This document shows, in pieces, positions 11,785 through 22,773 of a stretch of DNA of 64,000 bases. A program made the translations under genes and the position numbers. The stretch comes from Hevea brasiliensis (taxonomy: Eukaryota > Streptophyta > Magnoliopsida > Malpighiales > Euphorbiaceae), in contig NC_079498.1 of the NCBI RefSeq assembly GCF_030052815.1, forward strand, positions 83,934,992 to 83,998,991, given 5' to 3'. Under the pieces are notes generated by a model. That model did no database searches, was not told the origin of the DNA, and saw nothing but the letters and a program-made list of their open reading frames with translations. Each line of letters starts with the position of its first letter. The stretch's first letter is position 1.

Positions 11785-14700
11785 TGTAACACCCTCCCTG
11801 CAGCAACTCCGTACATTCTACTGTTTTGGTGACCAGTGTCGGTCCGGACAGCTAGAACATCCGGAAAAATATTTAAACTAAAGTGAGGAACCATAATTTA
11901 CTCAAATATTAATAAAAAAAATTTAGAAAAAATTTTAGAAATAAAATACAACCAAGTTAAATGAGCCAGTGCCCAAGCGATGGGTAACCCAGTGGAAAGT
12001 TGCACTTCTCGCAACTAGGAGCCCTAGACCTAAGAGAAAATTCATAAAATAATTTTTGAAACTCTAGAGAAGAGTTATTGAGGTTTCTATGGCATTAGAA
12101 TGCTAAGAAAATACTTAGAAAAATTTTTAAATCGGTACAGACGATTTTGGCTCAATAAGCCAAACGGAGGGCATTTTGGTCATTTCGTCTTTAGAGATGA
12201 TTTTTGGCCGACTTGTCCATTTAAGTAAATAATTATTATGATCTAAAATATGAATAAATATTGCTAAAAATTTAATTGAAAATGAATAGAAAGAAAAGAA
12301 AAAAAATGAAGAAAAATGAGACTTTTGACATCATGCTTATGCAATTAAAATCCTCCCACCCAATCACATTGTGACACATGGCAATAACTCATTTAAAATG
12401 ACTAAATGGGCAGAAAATGAAAGAAAACAAATCATTTTCTTTCATTTTCTTCTGCTGCAATGAACCACACTCTCACCTCCACCATTGTTGTCCCTTAAAC
12501 CAAGCTTCCTTGCCCACCTTAAACCCCCTCAAAACCCTAATTTGCCTTCATTAAAAATTATCCCTACCACTAGAGCAAGCTTTGGGCAGTAATTTAAAAG
12601 GAAGAAAGTCAAGTTTTTAAGTCTTGGAAAGTGACTAAGTGAAGGTTAGTGCCACTTTTGTTTAATTTTTCTCTTATATTCTTTGTTACAACATTAATCT
12701 AAAGTAGAAAATATGAAAATGAAACAAATTGAAATTGTGGAGTTAGGGTTTGGGAGAAACCTAGGGTTTGCTCATGTGTTGGTGAATGAAAGTTTGAATG
12801 GTCAATTAGTGACCATTTGGCTGTGTATGATGAAGAAATGAAGTGAGTTGTGGCTTGGTATTTGAATTTAGGTGAGCTGCCTTGGCTGCCCTGCAGGTCT
12901 GGATGTGAGTCCAGCAGGTTTGGGCAGCTATAAATGGAGTTGTAGAGGTTCAATTTGTGTAAGGCCAATTAGAAATGAAACTAGACACATAATGGCACAA
13001 CTTTGGTATAGAAACCCTGCCTAAAAAACCAAACCAAGTTGACTAAAAAATTACCCTAATCCGGGTGACCTGCATTTTGCCTGGGCAAAATGACCAAATG
13101 AACAGTGTTTATTCATTTGGTCATAACTCAGTGTAGAAAGGTCCAATTGACTTGAAATGTTACCAGCAGAAAGCTGAGATATAGACCCACAACTTTCATG
13201 AAGAACACAAATTCAAATTCTGATCATAACCTAGTCCAATTGCCAACCAAACTTAGGTTACCAAATCTGGCAGAACCAATTTTGCCCAGAATTTTGGATT
13301 CTGTCCAATCCAGCCAGTTATGGTGTTTAGGCCATAACTTGAGCTACAAAACTCCAAATGGAGTGATTCCAAAAAGGAAATGTAACTAGACAAAATAAGG
13401 AGCAACTTTCATTAAGACAATTTTATCAAATTCCTACTATAAAAATGACCAATGGAACAGTAAACACAAGGCTTGAAATCTGAAAATTTTGAACAACTAG
13501 CACTAAGCTTAGAAATGGTATTGGCAACCAATACCAATAATTTTAGAATGTAAAATGTGGTATGTTAGGAGTATTAGAACCAATGTACCTCTTTTTTATG
13601 CAAAAGTCAACATTTTAGTTGACTAATGAAATTAATAGTAACACCTAAACTTAAATTTCAAGAATTGTAAAGTTTAAAAGTGTAACATGCCCTAGTACAC
13701 CTAACAAGATTGGTTTGGATAGGTTGGCATGCCAACAGGGTTCAGTTAGCATTATTGCACATGGCATTATGCTATTTTGTGATTTCATGGCTTTTAGCCA
13801 TTCTGACATTGTGTTGATACTTGGCTTTGTGCCTAATGTTATTATAGCTTATTAGCAGTTCTGTTGCACATCGGGAGATACATATGTGACTGATGGTGTG
13901 ATGGCCCGAGGTACTTGATACCCAGTGCCAGTTTACCTGTTTATCCAGTCCAATCGTCCAGTATAGGTTACTTGGGCAACCAAAAATGAAAGTGGATAAA
14001 TTTAATGAAATTCTGAATATAACAAGTACATAATAAATAAGATTACCAATAATGATCGAAAAATTGTCTGCATAAGACATTAGAACATGCATTGCATATT
14101 TATTTTCTGTTATTTCTTTTTATTCTATTATTAGCACCACTAAGTATTATTGCTTAGAGCGTTGCTTTTGCCACGCGTAGGTTCTGGAGAGATCGATAGA
14201 GAGCCCAGTAAACCACAGATTGGGTGAGATCATCTGCAGCTCTGCATAGTATTCGTGTCACATCGCCGTCTTCAGTGCATTGGTAGGACACTAGGTTTCA
14301 TTTTGGTATTATGTAATCAAACTTTTATTTTTTCATGTATAATTAAGACTTGTGTAATGTATTTTGATATTAATGTAAATAGTGGAAATTGTGTTTATGA
14401 ATGGAACATTGAATATTTATTTATGACTTGTATATGAATATTATGTGAAATGAATGAATGAGAAATGGAAATATTGTTGAAAAATATTGAGACATTGTTG
14501 ATGAAATGAAGTTTGGGAATGACTAAAAACATATTGAAAGTGTTTTTCTCAGGTTCCGAAGAACTGTTTTTTCCATTTTTAGCTGGTACTCTGCCGGATT
14601 TTCTATAACATTTGCGAAACGTCAAATAAATTTATGATTTTAATAAATGAATGTAATGAATTATATTTCACAAATTATACTTCATAACTAAAAAAATAAT

Positions 14701-14808
14701 AATAATAAATTAGGAAGAAAAAAAATGATTGAATTAAAATAGGGTGTTTCGGTACACTGTGTGGCATATCTTGCTCAGCTACACTGTAGATGGGTAAGGG
14801 GTGTCACA
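11785..14808 (+). repeat. 3' LTR of the Tekay-type element
   Basis: It runs from TGTAACACCC to GTGTCACA and matches 3958-6975 throughout with scattered substitutions and small indels. Confidence 0.92.
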
Positions 14809-15154
14809 TGAAGAGGTGGTCATCGACATCAAGATTAAAATTAGCAATCCCCTTGTCTGAGATCAGTCTGTAAGCCATACCGATGAGCCGATCCGAGATC
14901 GGTGCAGTAGTCAGTTTCGACCTCGATCGGTCAATTAGTCCAGTTCCCTCACCGTCATCAGACGATTCCCTCATAAACCTCTAATCACCAGAATTGCTCA
15001 TTTTCAGAAGATGAAAGAAGAAAACATTTAGAAAAAGATTAAGGTGGTTGTCGTGAGAAGATTTCTTGTCAGAAAAGCCAAAAACGGAAAATGAAACATT
15101 GAAGATTCACCAGAGAAGGAAGGTTACGAGTATGTGAAGGATAAAATTCGTTAG

Positions 15155-15185
15155 CATATATATAGGGCCTTGGCATTTATTGCAT
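15155..15185 (-). promoter_or_regulatory. Antisense TATA element inside the Tat LTR (left copy)
   Basis: On the minus strand GCAATAAATGCC is followed by CCCTATATATATGC. The right copy has GCAATAAATGCTCGGAC then CTCTATATATACC at 61010-61045 in the matching orientation. It would send transcripts out of the LTR toward the antisense ORF. Activity is inferred. Confidence 0.45.
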
Positions 15186-15754
15186 ACAAAACTCGAAGCG
15201 GTTCATCGGTAATCGAAGAATTAATTGCTTTAAGAGGTGAGGAAGTGGTTAGCAATTAAGATTAGAGAGAAAAGAGATCAGATGCAGAGAGAGCCGAATT
15301 GAGAGATCGGAATAAGAGGCCTTAGGTCTACCAACCATAAAAGAGATCGGCTAAACTGAGAAATGACCTAAAGAGACTAGAAAGCTTGGAGGATCAAAAT
15401 CACTTTCAAGTTTGTAAGATTAGATCCTTACTATTGAATCTCAAATGATTAAAGCAGCCCAGTACATCTCAATTTACATCGTTGATCACATTTGTAAGGA
15501 CAGATTTAAGACCTTTAGATCCAAAGTGAATAACTAATTCAACACCTTTAGCTCCTAGCCCTTGGATCTATTCTGTAAGGCGGAATTCTTGATTGTTGGA
15601 TTAAAGAATGAAAGGACAAAGATTTTTGAACCAAATCCTGACCCTCAATCTTGATCCTCTTTAATTCTAAGATGTTGGATCACGTCCTTTTAAATCCGAG
15701 CCCTCCTACTCCTCCTGCTGGAATCCAAGCCTTTTTCTTTGAGTACCCATCTCC

Positions 15755-15762
15755 TATAAATA
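15755..15762 (+). promoter_or_regulatory. Sense TATA box of the Tat LTR (left copy)
   Basis: TATAAATA lies in the conserved string 'cctataaatacctgcatg'. The same string is present on the minus strand of the right LTR (around 60406-60413). It is the best candidate for the U3/R boundary signal of the element. Confidence 0.6.
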
Positions 15763-16649
15763 CCTGCATGCAATGCTATGGAGGTAGCGGTGATTATCAA
15801 GGAAAAACCCTAAAATTTTGTTGTAGCTTTATTTTTAAAAGCTCTCAAGGTTCCTAGAGACTTTAGAAACAAGTTTTCTGAAGGATCTTACCGCGGAAGC
15901 TATAAAGCTTGCAATCCCCTAGACATCCTTCACACGGCCTTAGAAAGTTAATCACCGCCTATCAAGAAGATCTCATTTCAATCGTTTATAACCCCTCAAA
16001 GTCCCTTTATTGTCTCAATTTTGGTGGCTCCAGATACATGAAGACGTCGGTACTAGCTTACTCGTTGCTTTAGCCTTTTCTATAGGTAAGTGTTTGACTT
16101 ATCATTCTCAGATGTTATGACATAGCTTTCATCAGATTCTTTGTTGCAACAAATCTTTAGAATAAGTTCATGTCGAGTTGGACTTATTTCACCTTTTGTG
16201 ACGTGCACGAGTTTTACCTTTTATTCTTACGTTGTCCTTAATTTTTTTTGTTACGTTATGTCGTGAAAAATTTTAGGATACTGACGTTCTGTTAGTACCG
16301 TAAGGAGTATGGATGGGAGAAGGCAATGTTGAGATTCCCGATCAGGATAAAAATGATTAGGAATAGGGTAGACAAATTAAAAGGTTAGCCGCTCAAGCTA
16401 GCTCTGGGAAACAGGAATGAGGTCGGGATTCGGAATTAGGCTGGAATGGGATATCTCTAAAATAGGATGTCTAGAAGACTCAAAATGTGAAGCGGTAATA
16501 AGCTGAGGAAAGTTTGGTAAATAAATCACGAGATCGGAAATAAAAGTATGGGATAATGTGAAAAGCGGGAGGTGATGTGAGCGATGTTTTCATATTTGAT
16601 AGGGTTAAACGAATTCAGTCTCGCGACCAAGACCTTTTAAAATTCATTT

Positions 16650-17140
16650 TTGACAAATTAGAAGAGATCGGGAGAGAGTCCTTACCCAAATCTTCTTAAC
16701 AAAATTCTAACATACACATCTAAAGAGATTGGAAGAGAGTCCTTACCCGAATCCTCTTAGCAAATTCTAATATACACATCTTAAGATATCGAGAGAGAGT
16801 CCTTACCCGAATTCTCTTAGCAAAATTCTAATAAAAACATCTTAGGAGATCGGGAGAGAGTCTTTACCCGAATCCTCTTAGCAAATTCTAATATACACAT
16901 CTTAAGAGATCGGGAGAGAGTCCTTACCCGGATCCTCTTAGCAAAATTCTAATAAAAACATCTTAAGAGATCGGGAGAGAGTCCTTACCCGAATTCTCTT
17001 AACTAAAATTCTAATAAAAAACATTTTAAGAGATCAGGAAAGAGCCTTTACCCGAATTCTCTTAGTCAAAATTCTAATAAGAATATTTTAAGAGATTGGG
17101 AGAGAACCCTTTCTCGATATCTTTTCAATCAAATTTTAAC
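16650..17140 (+). repeat. About eight copies of a 60-bp tandem repeat in the Tat LTR
   Basis: The unit 'agatcgggagagagtcctta' plus 'cccgaatcctcttagc' repeats about every 60 bp with small variations. The reverse complement of the right-LTR array (59060-59460) has the same core. Confidence 0.88.
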
Positions 17141-17399
17141 ATTTAGATGCCGATGTACATAACATGTGAGCCGAGAATCTTCCTCATTCATTATGAGTAT
17201 TTAGGGACTCAAATAACATCTCTTTAAGATTAGAATCCCAAATTCAAAGTTGAAAAATTATATAAGATATATAACAAATCAAATAAAAATCAATTCACCG
17301 CGGGGGGCATCCCATGTACTCGTGTTCTTAAGGAACCCAAAATAGTGAGATATTGAACGCTCCTTCTATTAATAAAAGGACCGACATCGTGACTACAAA

Positions 17400-18846
17400 A
17401 TTACACATAAGCTTACCAAATATCTTTTAATCATGTAAGATGATTAAAATTAAGATTAAATATAGGTTTGACACTTGGCACAATGTGATTGGGTCAATTA
17501 AACCTAGAACCAATCAGAGGGTGACATATGGCAAGGGTTTAATGTGTTACCTAGCTATATAAGTATTGTTATGAAAAGAAAATAACACAACCAGCAACTT
17601 TTTTCTTTGGTGCCGCCACCCAAGAAGGTCTCCCTTCTCTTCATCTTCTTCTCTCATCTATTCCAAGAGATTAACAAACAATCTCTTGAATTAAAAATAC
17701 TAGAAATCGTTTCTAGTGTTCTGTTTATATCTTTAATCTCTTAAAAGGCAGAGCTTGATTTTCTAATTCATAGAAAAAGCTTTAGAAGCTATTCAAGGGC
17801 TGCCATAGGTGAACTTGGTGTGGACAAGCTAGAGGGGCAACATCTGGTGTCCTGAAGACGCATCCGAAAGGCATAAATACACTGCAGTGCATCAAGAGGT
17901 TAGTGTATTTGTTCTTGATCTAATATAGGGTTCTAAAATTAATTTGATTAATTTTAAAATCTTAAATGGCAAATACAGATCCAAAAACATATTAAAAGAG
18001 TTTTAATATGTTGTTTATCATTGAAATCAAATAGATAAAAATAAATCTTGCATGATGCATGTGACCCTAGGTGAAAATTTTTGAATTCAATGGTATAAAC
18101 TTGAGTTTTTCACGCTATTGAAGGAGCAAAAGCATAAAAACAAAAGTTTATACCATTGAATTCAAAAATTTTCACCTAGGGCCACATACATCATGCAAGA
18201 TTTATTTTTATCTATTTGATTTCAATGATAAACAATATATTAAAACTCTTTTAATATGTTTTTGGATCTGTATTTGCCATTTAAGATTTTAAAATTAATC
18301 AGATTAATTTTAGAACCCTAGATTAAATCAAGAACAAATACACTAACCTCTTGATGCACTGCAGTGTATTTGTGCCTTTCAGATGCGTCTTCAGGACACC
18401 AGATGTTATCCCTCTAGCTCGTCCACAACAAGAACACCTATGACAGCCCTTGAATAGCTTCTAAAGCTTTTTCTATTATTTAGAAAATCAAGTTCTGCCT
18501 TTTAAGAGATTAAAGATGTAAACAGAACACTAGAAATAATTTCTAGTATTTTTAATTCAAGAGATTGTTTACTAATCTCTTGGAATTAGTGAGAGATGAA
18601 GAAGAAGAGAGAATGAGAGCTTCAAGGTGGCGGCACAAAGGAGGATAGCTACTGTTTGTATATTTTCTTTTCATAATAACACTTATATAGCTAGGTCAAC
18701 ACATTAAACCCTTGCCACATGTCACCCTCTAATTGGTTCTAGGTTTAATTGACCCAATCACATTGTGCCAAGTGTCAAACCTATATTTAATCTTAATTTT
18801 AATCATCTTACATGATTAAAAGACATTTGGCAAGCTTATGTGTAAT
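17400..18846. repeat. Giant inverted repeat: two 711-bp arms, 25-bp loop
   Basis: The left arm (17400-18110) and right arm (18136-18846) are reverse complements with only sparse mismatches, separated by 25 bp starting 'cacgctattgaaggagc'. Each arm looks like the 3' part of a copia-type LTR: a 'cttcatcttcttctctcat' leader-like stretch, a 'ggtgtggacaagctagaggg' word and an end near 'gctttgctccttc' resemble 36250-36870. It lies within the Tat LTR. No clear target duplication was found at its edges. A transcript through it would form a very long hairpin RNA. Confidence 0.85.
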
Positions 18847-19107
18847 GACATGTGGCACCATCCAAATTGTCAATCATAAGAAATTAAGAGCACATCATTA
18901 AGTTTGCTGAACTTTGTTGAGAGACGAGGTGGGATGCTTAACACCTTCCCCACTCGTGAATGGACTCCGAACCTAGAATCTCTGTTTCGGAAGTGGTTTT
19001 TATTTTCAGCAATGGTTTCCTTTAATTTTCCTTAAAGTTAAAGTGGCGACTCCTCACTTTTTCCACTTCGGTGAGAATCGGCCAGCGACCGCAAAGTCCT
19101 TCCGACA

Positions 19108-20067
19108 GTGCACATAGTGGGAGAGAACACAAGAGATTTTCCTATCTCAGTTGGATTACACCAAGGTTCAGCTGTAAGCCCTTACCTGTTTACATTAGTT
19201 TTAAATGAATTGATGAAATATATAAAAGAGAGTATTCCTTGATACATGATGTTTGCGGATGATATAATTCTGATATATGAGGCATGAGAAGGAGTCAATA
19301 AAAAGCTAGAGCTTTGGAGAAGTACTCTAGAGTCAAAGGGTTTTAAGTTAAGTAGAACGAACACAAAATACATGCATTGCAAGTTCAGTGAAGGCCGTAC
19401 TAGTGATAGGGAAGGAGTTAGTTTGGATTGAGTGGCATTGCCCCAAAGTAATCACTTTAAATATCTCGGCTCAATCCTTCAAGTAGATGGGGGATGTGAG
19501 GAGGATGTTAGTCATAGGATTAAAGCCGGATGGTTGAAGTGGAGATGTGTCATGGGAGTTTTATGTGATCGCAAGATTCCCAATAAGTTGAAAGGAAAAT
19601 TTTACCGTACAGCCATATGGCCGGCTATGTTATATGCTAGTGAGTGTTGGGCAATGAAGGAATCGTATGTGTCTAAAATAAGAGTTGCGAAGATGAGAAT
19701 GTTAAGGTGGATGAGTGGCCATACTAGACTAGACAAAGTCCATAATAAGAGTATTAGAGAAAAGGTAGGAGTGGTGCTAATTAAGGATAAGTTGAGAGAA
19801 GGGAGATTGAGATGGTTTGTTCATGTGAAGCATAAACATACAGAGGCTCCAGTTAGACAAGTAGAGCACATTAAGTTAGAAAATAGAAAGAAAAGAAAGG
19901 GTAGACCTAAACTGACTTGGAGGAGAGTAGTACAACATGACCTAGAAGCATTACACATTTCTGAGGATTTAACTCAAAATCGTTTAGAGTGGAGAAAGAG
20001 AATCTATATAGCTAACCCTAATAAATTTTTGGGATAAAAGCTTAGTTGAGTTGAGTTGAGTTGAGTA
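19108..20067 (+). pseudogene. RTE-type LINE, 3' part of the ORF and tail
   Basis: The frame from 19108 reads SVGLHQGSAVSPYLFTLVLN and then MMFADDIILIYEA, the RT motifs of a non-LTR element. It continues to 20037 with FKYLGSILQVDGGCEEDV, WMSGHTRLDKV and LREGRLRWFVHVK, which is the characteristic RTE-clade C-terminus. Three in-frame TGA codons (near 19235, 19288 and 19429) inactivate it. After the stop comes a TTGAG repeat tail (20044-20066), as RTE elements have short tandem tails. The sequence begins mid-RT exactly where the Tat LTR ends, so the rest of the LINE probably lies beyond the other end of the Tat element. Confidence 0.85.
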
Positions 20068-20189
20068 GAATTAATACTTAGGTCTGTGAATTTTAGAAAA
20101 TAGATTAAAACCTCCCTAAACTTTGGTTCCATCACACACTTTCTTCCCAATGTCTATTTTTTTTTCAACTCTTGCCTTTAATTAAAAGT

Positions 20190-20290
20190 TAAAATACTTA
20201 TTTTTTTATTACATATGTGGGAGAGAGGGGAGTTGAACCTAGGTCTTCAAAGTCTAATATATATACAGCTATCACTGGACTATATCCATC
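20190..20290 (-). repeat. tRNA-derived SINE-like sequence
   Basis: On the minus strand a box A-like ATAGTCCAGTGAT (20283-20271) precedes GGTTCAACTCC (20239-20229), a good match to the pol III box B, at tRNA-like spacing. An A-rich tail follows. The head and exact ends cannot be set. Confidence 0.45.
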
Positions 20291-21834
20291 GCCACAGATA
20301 AAATATCTTACTAGCCCTTAGTTTAAATTATTATTTTGTCTCTAACTTTTACCACTATGAATACTTTAACCGCTAAGTTTTACCAATGACCACCTTTAGA
20401 CCCTTAATAACCGTTAAATTGACAAAAATGCATGGAGGGACATAATTAGTATACGATGAAAATTAAAATATAGAGACATTTTAGTATATTTTCCAAAATA
20501 TAAAAATTAAAGTAATAATTATGACAATTATGACATAACACATGAACAAAAAAAAATAAGCAAAAGTGGTAGAAACATATATTTCTCTATTACAACTATA
20601 TTCTAGTTGTTGTAAGAGTTAATTAAAGTCATTAAATAACTAACTAAACTATAATTAATTATACTATGATTAGCTAATTTAAATGAATTGGCAACTCTTT
20701 GTGATAAGTCTCTTCAAGATAAGATCAAGCAATAGAAAAGTTAATCTGAGCAACTTGCAGTTCAACAAAAACTTATTTGCCATTTGGGTCAAGTACTAGA
20801 CATGACAAATATGCATAACTCAATTGACACCTACCTCTTGGATTTTCTTTTAAGAGACAAAATTTTATTGCGTAAAAAGGCCTAGGGCCTAATACATAGA
20901 GAGGATCCAACTATGATCCAAGGATTATAGAAAAGGCCTAGACTAGATCTCTAAATGCCCTATTATAAAACCAATAATGTTGTTACATAAAGCCCAAGGC
21001 TTGAGAAAGAAAGGGCCATAAGGACTACCACGATCTAGTCCAAGGGAAGAGGCTAAAGGCCCAAAAGAACCTTAGCCCTCGAAATAATAACAATAGAGAT
21101 TGGGAATAGAGGGAATGGAGCATCATCATTATGCTACAACCACAATGTAGAGCCAATTATGGGGGATGATCAACAAAGGATGAGCATGAGGAACCAAACA
21201 TGGTGTATGCCTACAGATAAGAGGTTCCTTACTAACAACATTCCCCATATAAAAAGTATATCAGAAGGACCCAAGAGCAATAAATGGAATATCTCAAAAC
21301 CATAGTGGTAAGTATAATCTTGTAGTGTAGCATAGGCTGCCAGAGACATGAAAAGTTGTAAACTCTTTGGCAACTCTCTCATGCCTTCCTTGTTGGGCTA
21401 AGCCGTCTCACACCCTAAAAGTGGCCACCCTTCATAACCAGTAAATCCTTCTCCTTGGAACCCAAGTGCGATAAGAACCCAATTGAAAAAAGCCAGAGAT
21501 GAAGCTTCAATATGCATATCCTTGTAAACCCTTTTAATATCCCTTGATTTGTGACAAAATAGCAAAAAAAAAAAGAAAAATGCCTTATTTATACAAAAAC
21601 CACCTCGCTTGGACATAGGGAGGGAGACCCATTTCTAGGGCATGGGATGAAGACAGAGGGAGCTCTTGGACCTATAGGAAATGGAGGCTAACTAACTTAG
21701 AAACAAAGAATAAACTTGTGAAATTTTCTCTTTTTATCGCTAGCCTATCTCTTAGATGGACTCAGGTTTGAAATTGCTTTTGCATAAGACCCTATCGACC
21801 TAGGTCACCATATTAATAAAATTCTAATTTTTTT
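20291..21834. other. Intergenic DNA without recognisable genes
   Basis: No protein homology was recognised. Two minus-strand ORFs of about 70 codons (21170-21382 and 21398-21616) show no family features. The stretch 20840-21760 is less AT-rich than its surroundings and may be an old transposon or transcript copy, but nothing identifies it. Confidence 0.4.
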
Positions 21835-22200
21835 AATCTTTATTTATAAAAGTGTTAATTGCCAAGAAAATACTAAAATTCGCTAAGTTTTGTAATTAAA
21901 TCCTGAAGTTTGCAAAATTGTCAATTAAACTCTCACGTTTGATTATGTCTTAAATTGACCTGACGGTTAATAAATCATTAGTGTACTTAGCAAAAATTCC
22001 ATGTCAGTTGTCGCATCATCACTAGAGAAGCCACATTAGACACCTAGATTAAGGTTAATTACCGAAAAAAAATCATGAAATTTACCAATTTTTGTAATTA
22101 AACCACAAAGCTTGCATAATTGCCAATTATACCCTCATATTTAATTGATATCTGAAATTGACCTGATCGTCAATAAACAGTTAGTAGGTGGTGCTTGGGA
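21835..22200 (+). repeat. Two direct copies of an AT-rich dispersed repeat
   Basis: Words such as 'tttgtaattaaatcctgaag' and 'caattaaactctcacgtttg' recur about 170 bp later as 'tttgtaattaaaccacaaag' and 'ccaattataccctcatattt'. A third copy in inverted orientation is at 27066-27215. Confidence 0.65.
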
Positions 22201-22773
22201 GGTAATTGCAATGAATTTTATTTTGACTATTTTAGTTGGGAGCTACACTTTGTAAGTTTTTGGATAGCTGATATTAATAGATAATTGATTTAGGGGAATG
22301 ACTATTTTTTCTTTCAGTGGTTTGATCCACCTTGCAATGGCCAAAGAATGAGCTATTGACATATTTACTTTGGCAAAAAAATGCTCTTAAGGATAAAGTT
22401 ATAGAGTTTGACGAGATTAACAACAAAATCACTGAGAAATGGATGCAGCTCAGTGAAAAGTGTGATTAAAATGATACATTAATTAATGATTTGCAGAGCA
22501 GAGTTTAAATGTTGACAAAGAAAAAAAAATTAAAGGATGAAATAATTTATTTGAAGAAAGAGTTCACTATGCATAAAGGAAGAACTTGATTTTGTTATAT
22601 TTTGCTTTATTTCTAAGGTTGTGTTATGATGTTAAGCATATGTATAGTAATAGTGAACAAGGATTGTTAATATGGGCTTGAATGTATAGGTTGATTAGAA
22701 TGGGATAATCCTAATTTGGGATTTTAGTTGTGACTTCTCCAGTGATGATATAACAGCTGATGTGAAACTCTCA
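22201..22773. other. Intergenic DNA, no gene
   Basis: Between 22315 and 22510 there is a short coding-looking stretch after a 'ctttcag' (WFDPPCNGQR), faintly like a GRF-type zinc-finger transposon protein, but it has no sustained frame. Confidence 0.3.

Larger units (their letters stand above)
3958..14808 (+). mobile_element. Full-length Tekay-type chromovirus (Ty3/gypsy), 10.85 kb
   Basis: Two long LTRs (3018 and 3024 bp, starting TGTAACACCC and ending GGGGTGTCACA) flank gag, protease, reverse transcriptase, RNase H, integrase and a C-terminal chromodomain. A tRNA-Met type primer site follows the 5' LTR and a purine tract precedes the 3' LTR. The flanking pentamers TCAAG (left) and TGAAG (right) look like a target duplication with one mismatch. 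The sequence on either side rejoins the Tat LTR when compared with the right copy, which confirms the nesting. The coding part has many stops and frameshifts. It cannot encode its own proteins now. Confidence 0.92.
3857..19107 (+). mobile_element. 3' LTR of a Tat-type Ty3/gypsy element, interrupted by nested insertions
   Basis: The LTR is present as 3857-3957, 14809-17399 and 18847-19107, about 2.95 kb once the inserts are removed. It aligns piece by piece with the reverse complement of 58645-61466. A G-rich tract (AGATGGGGCGACTA) that could be the polypurine tract precedes a TG at 3857, and the LTR ends in CCGACA at 19107. The start is less sure than the end. It carries the 'aaagtggcgactcctcac' word near its 3' end, a sense TATA box, an antisense TATA box and a 60-bp tandem array. 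Inserts are a complete Tekay-type element and a large inverted repeat. Confidence 0.75.

Noticed and set aside
20229..20283. A genuine tRNA gene
   Set aside because: Box A and box B-like words are present but no cloverleaf stems or anticodon arm could be drawn; a SINE head fits better.
22315..22510. Faint zinc-finger (GRF-like) fragment
   Set aside because: Only a few residues fit and no frame is sustained.
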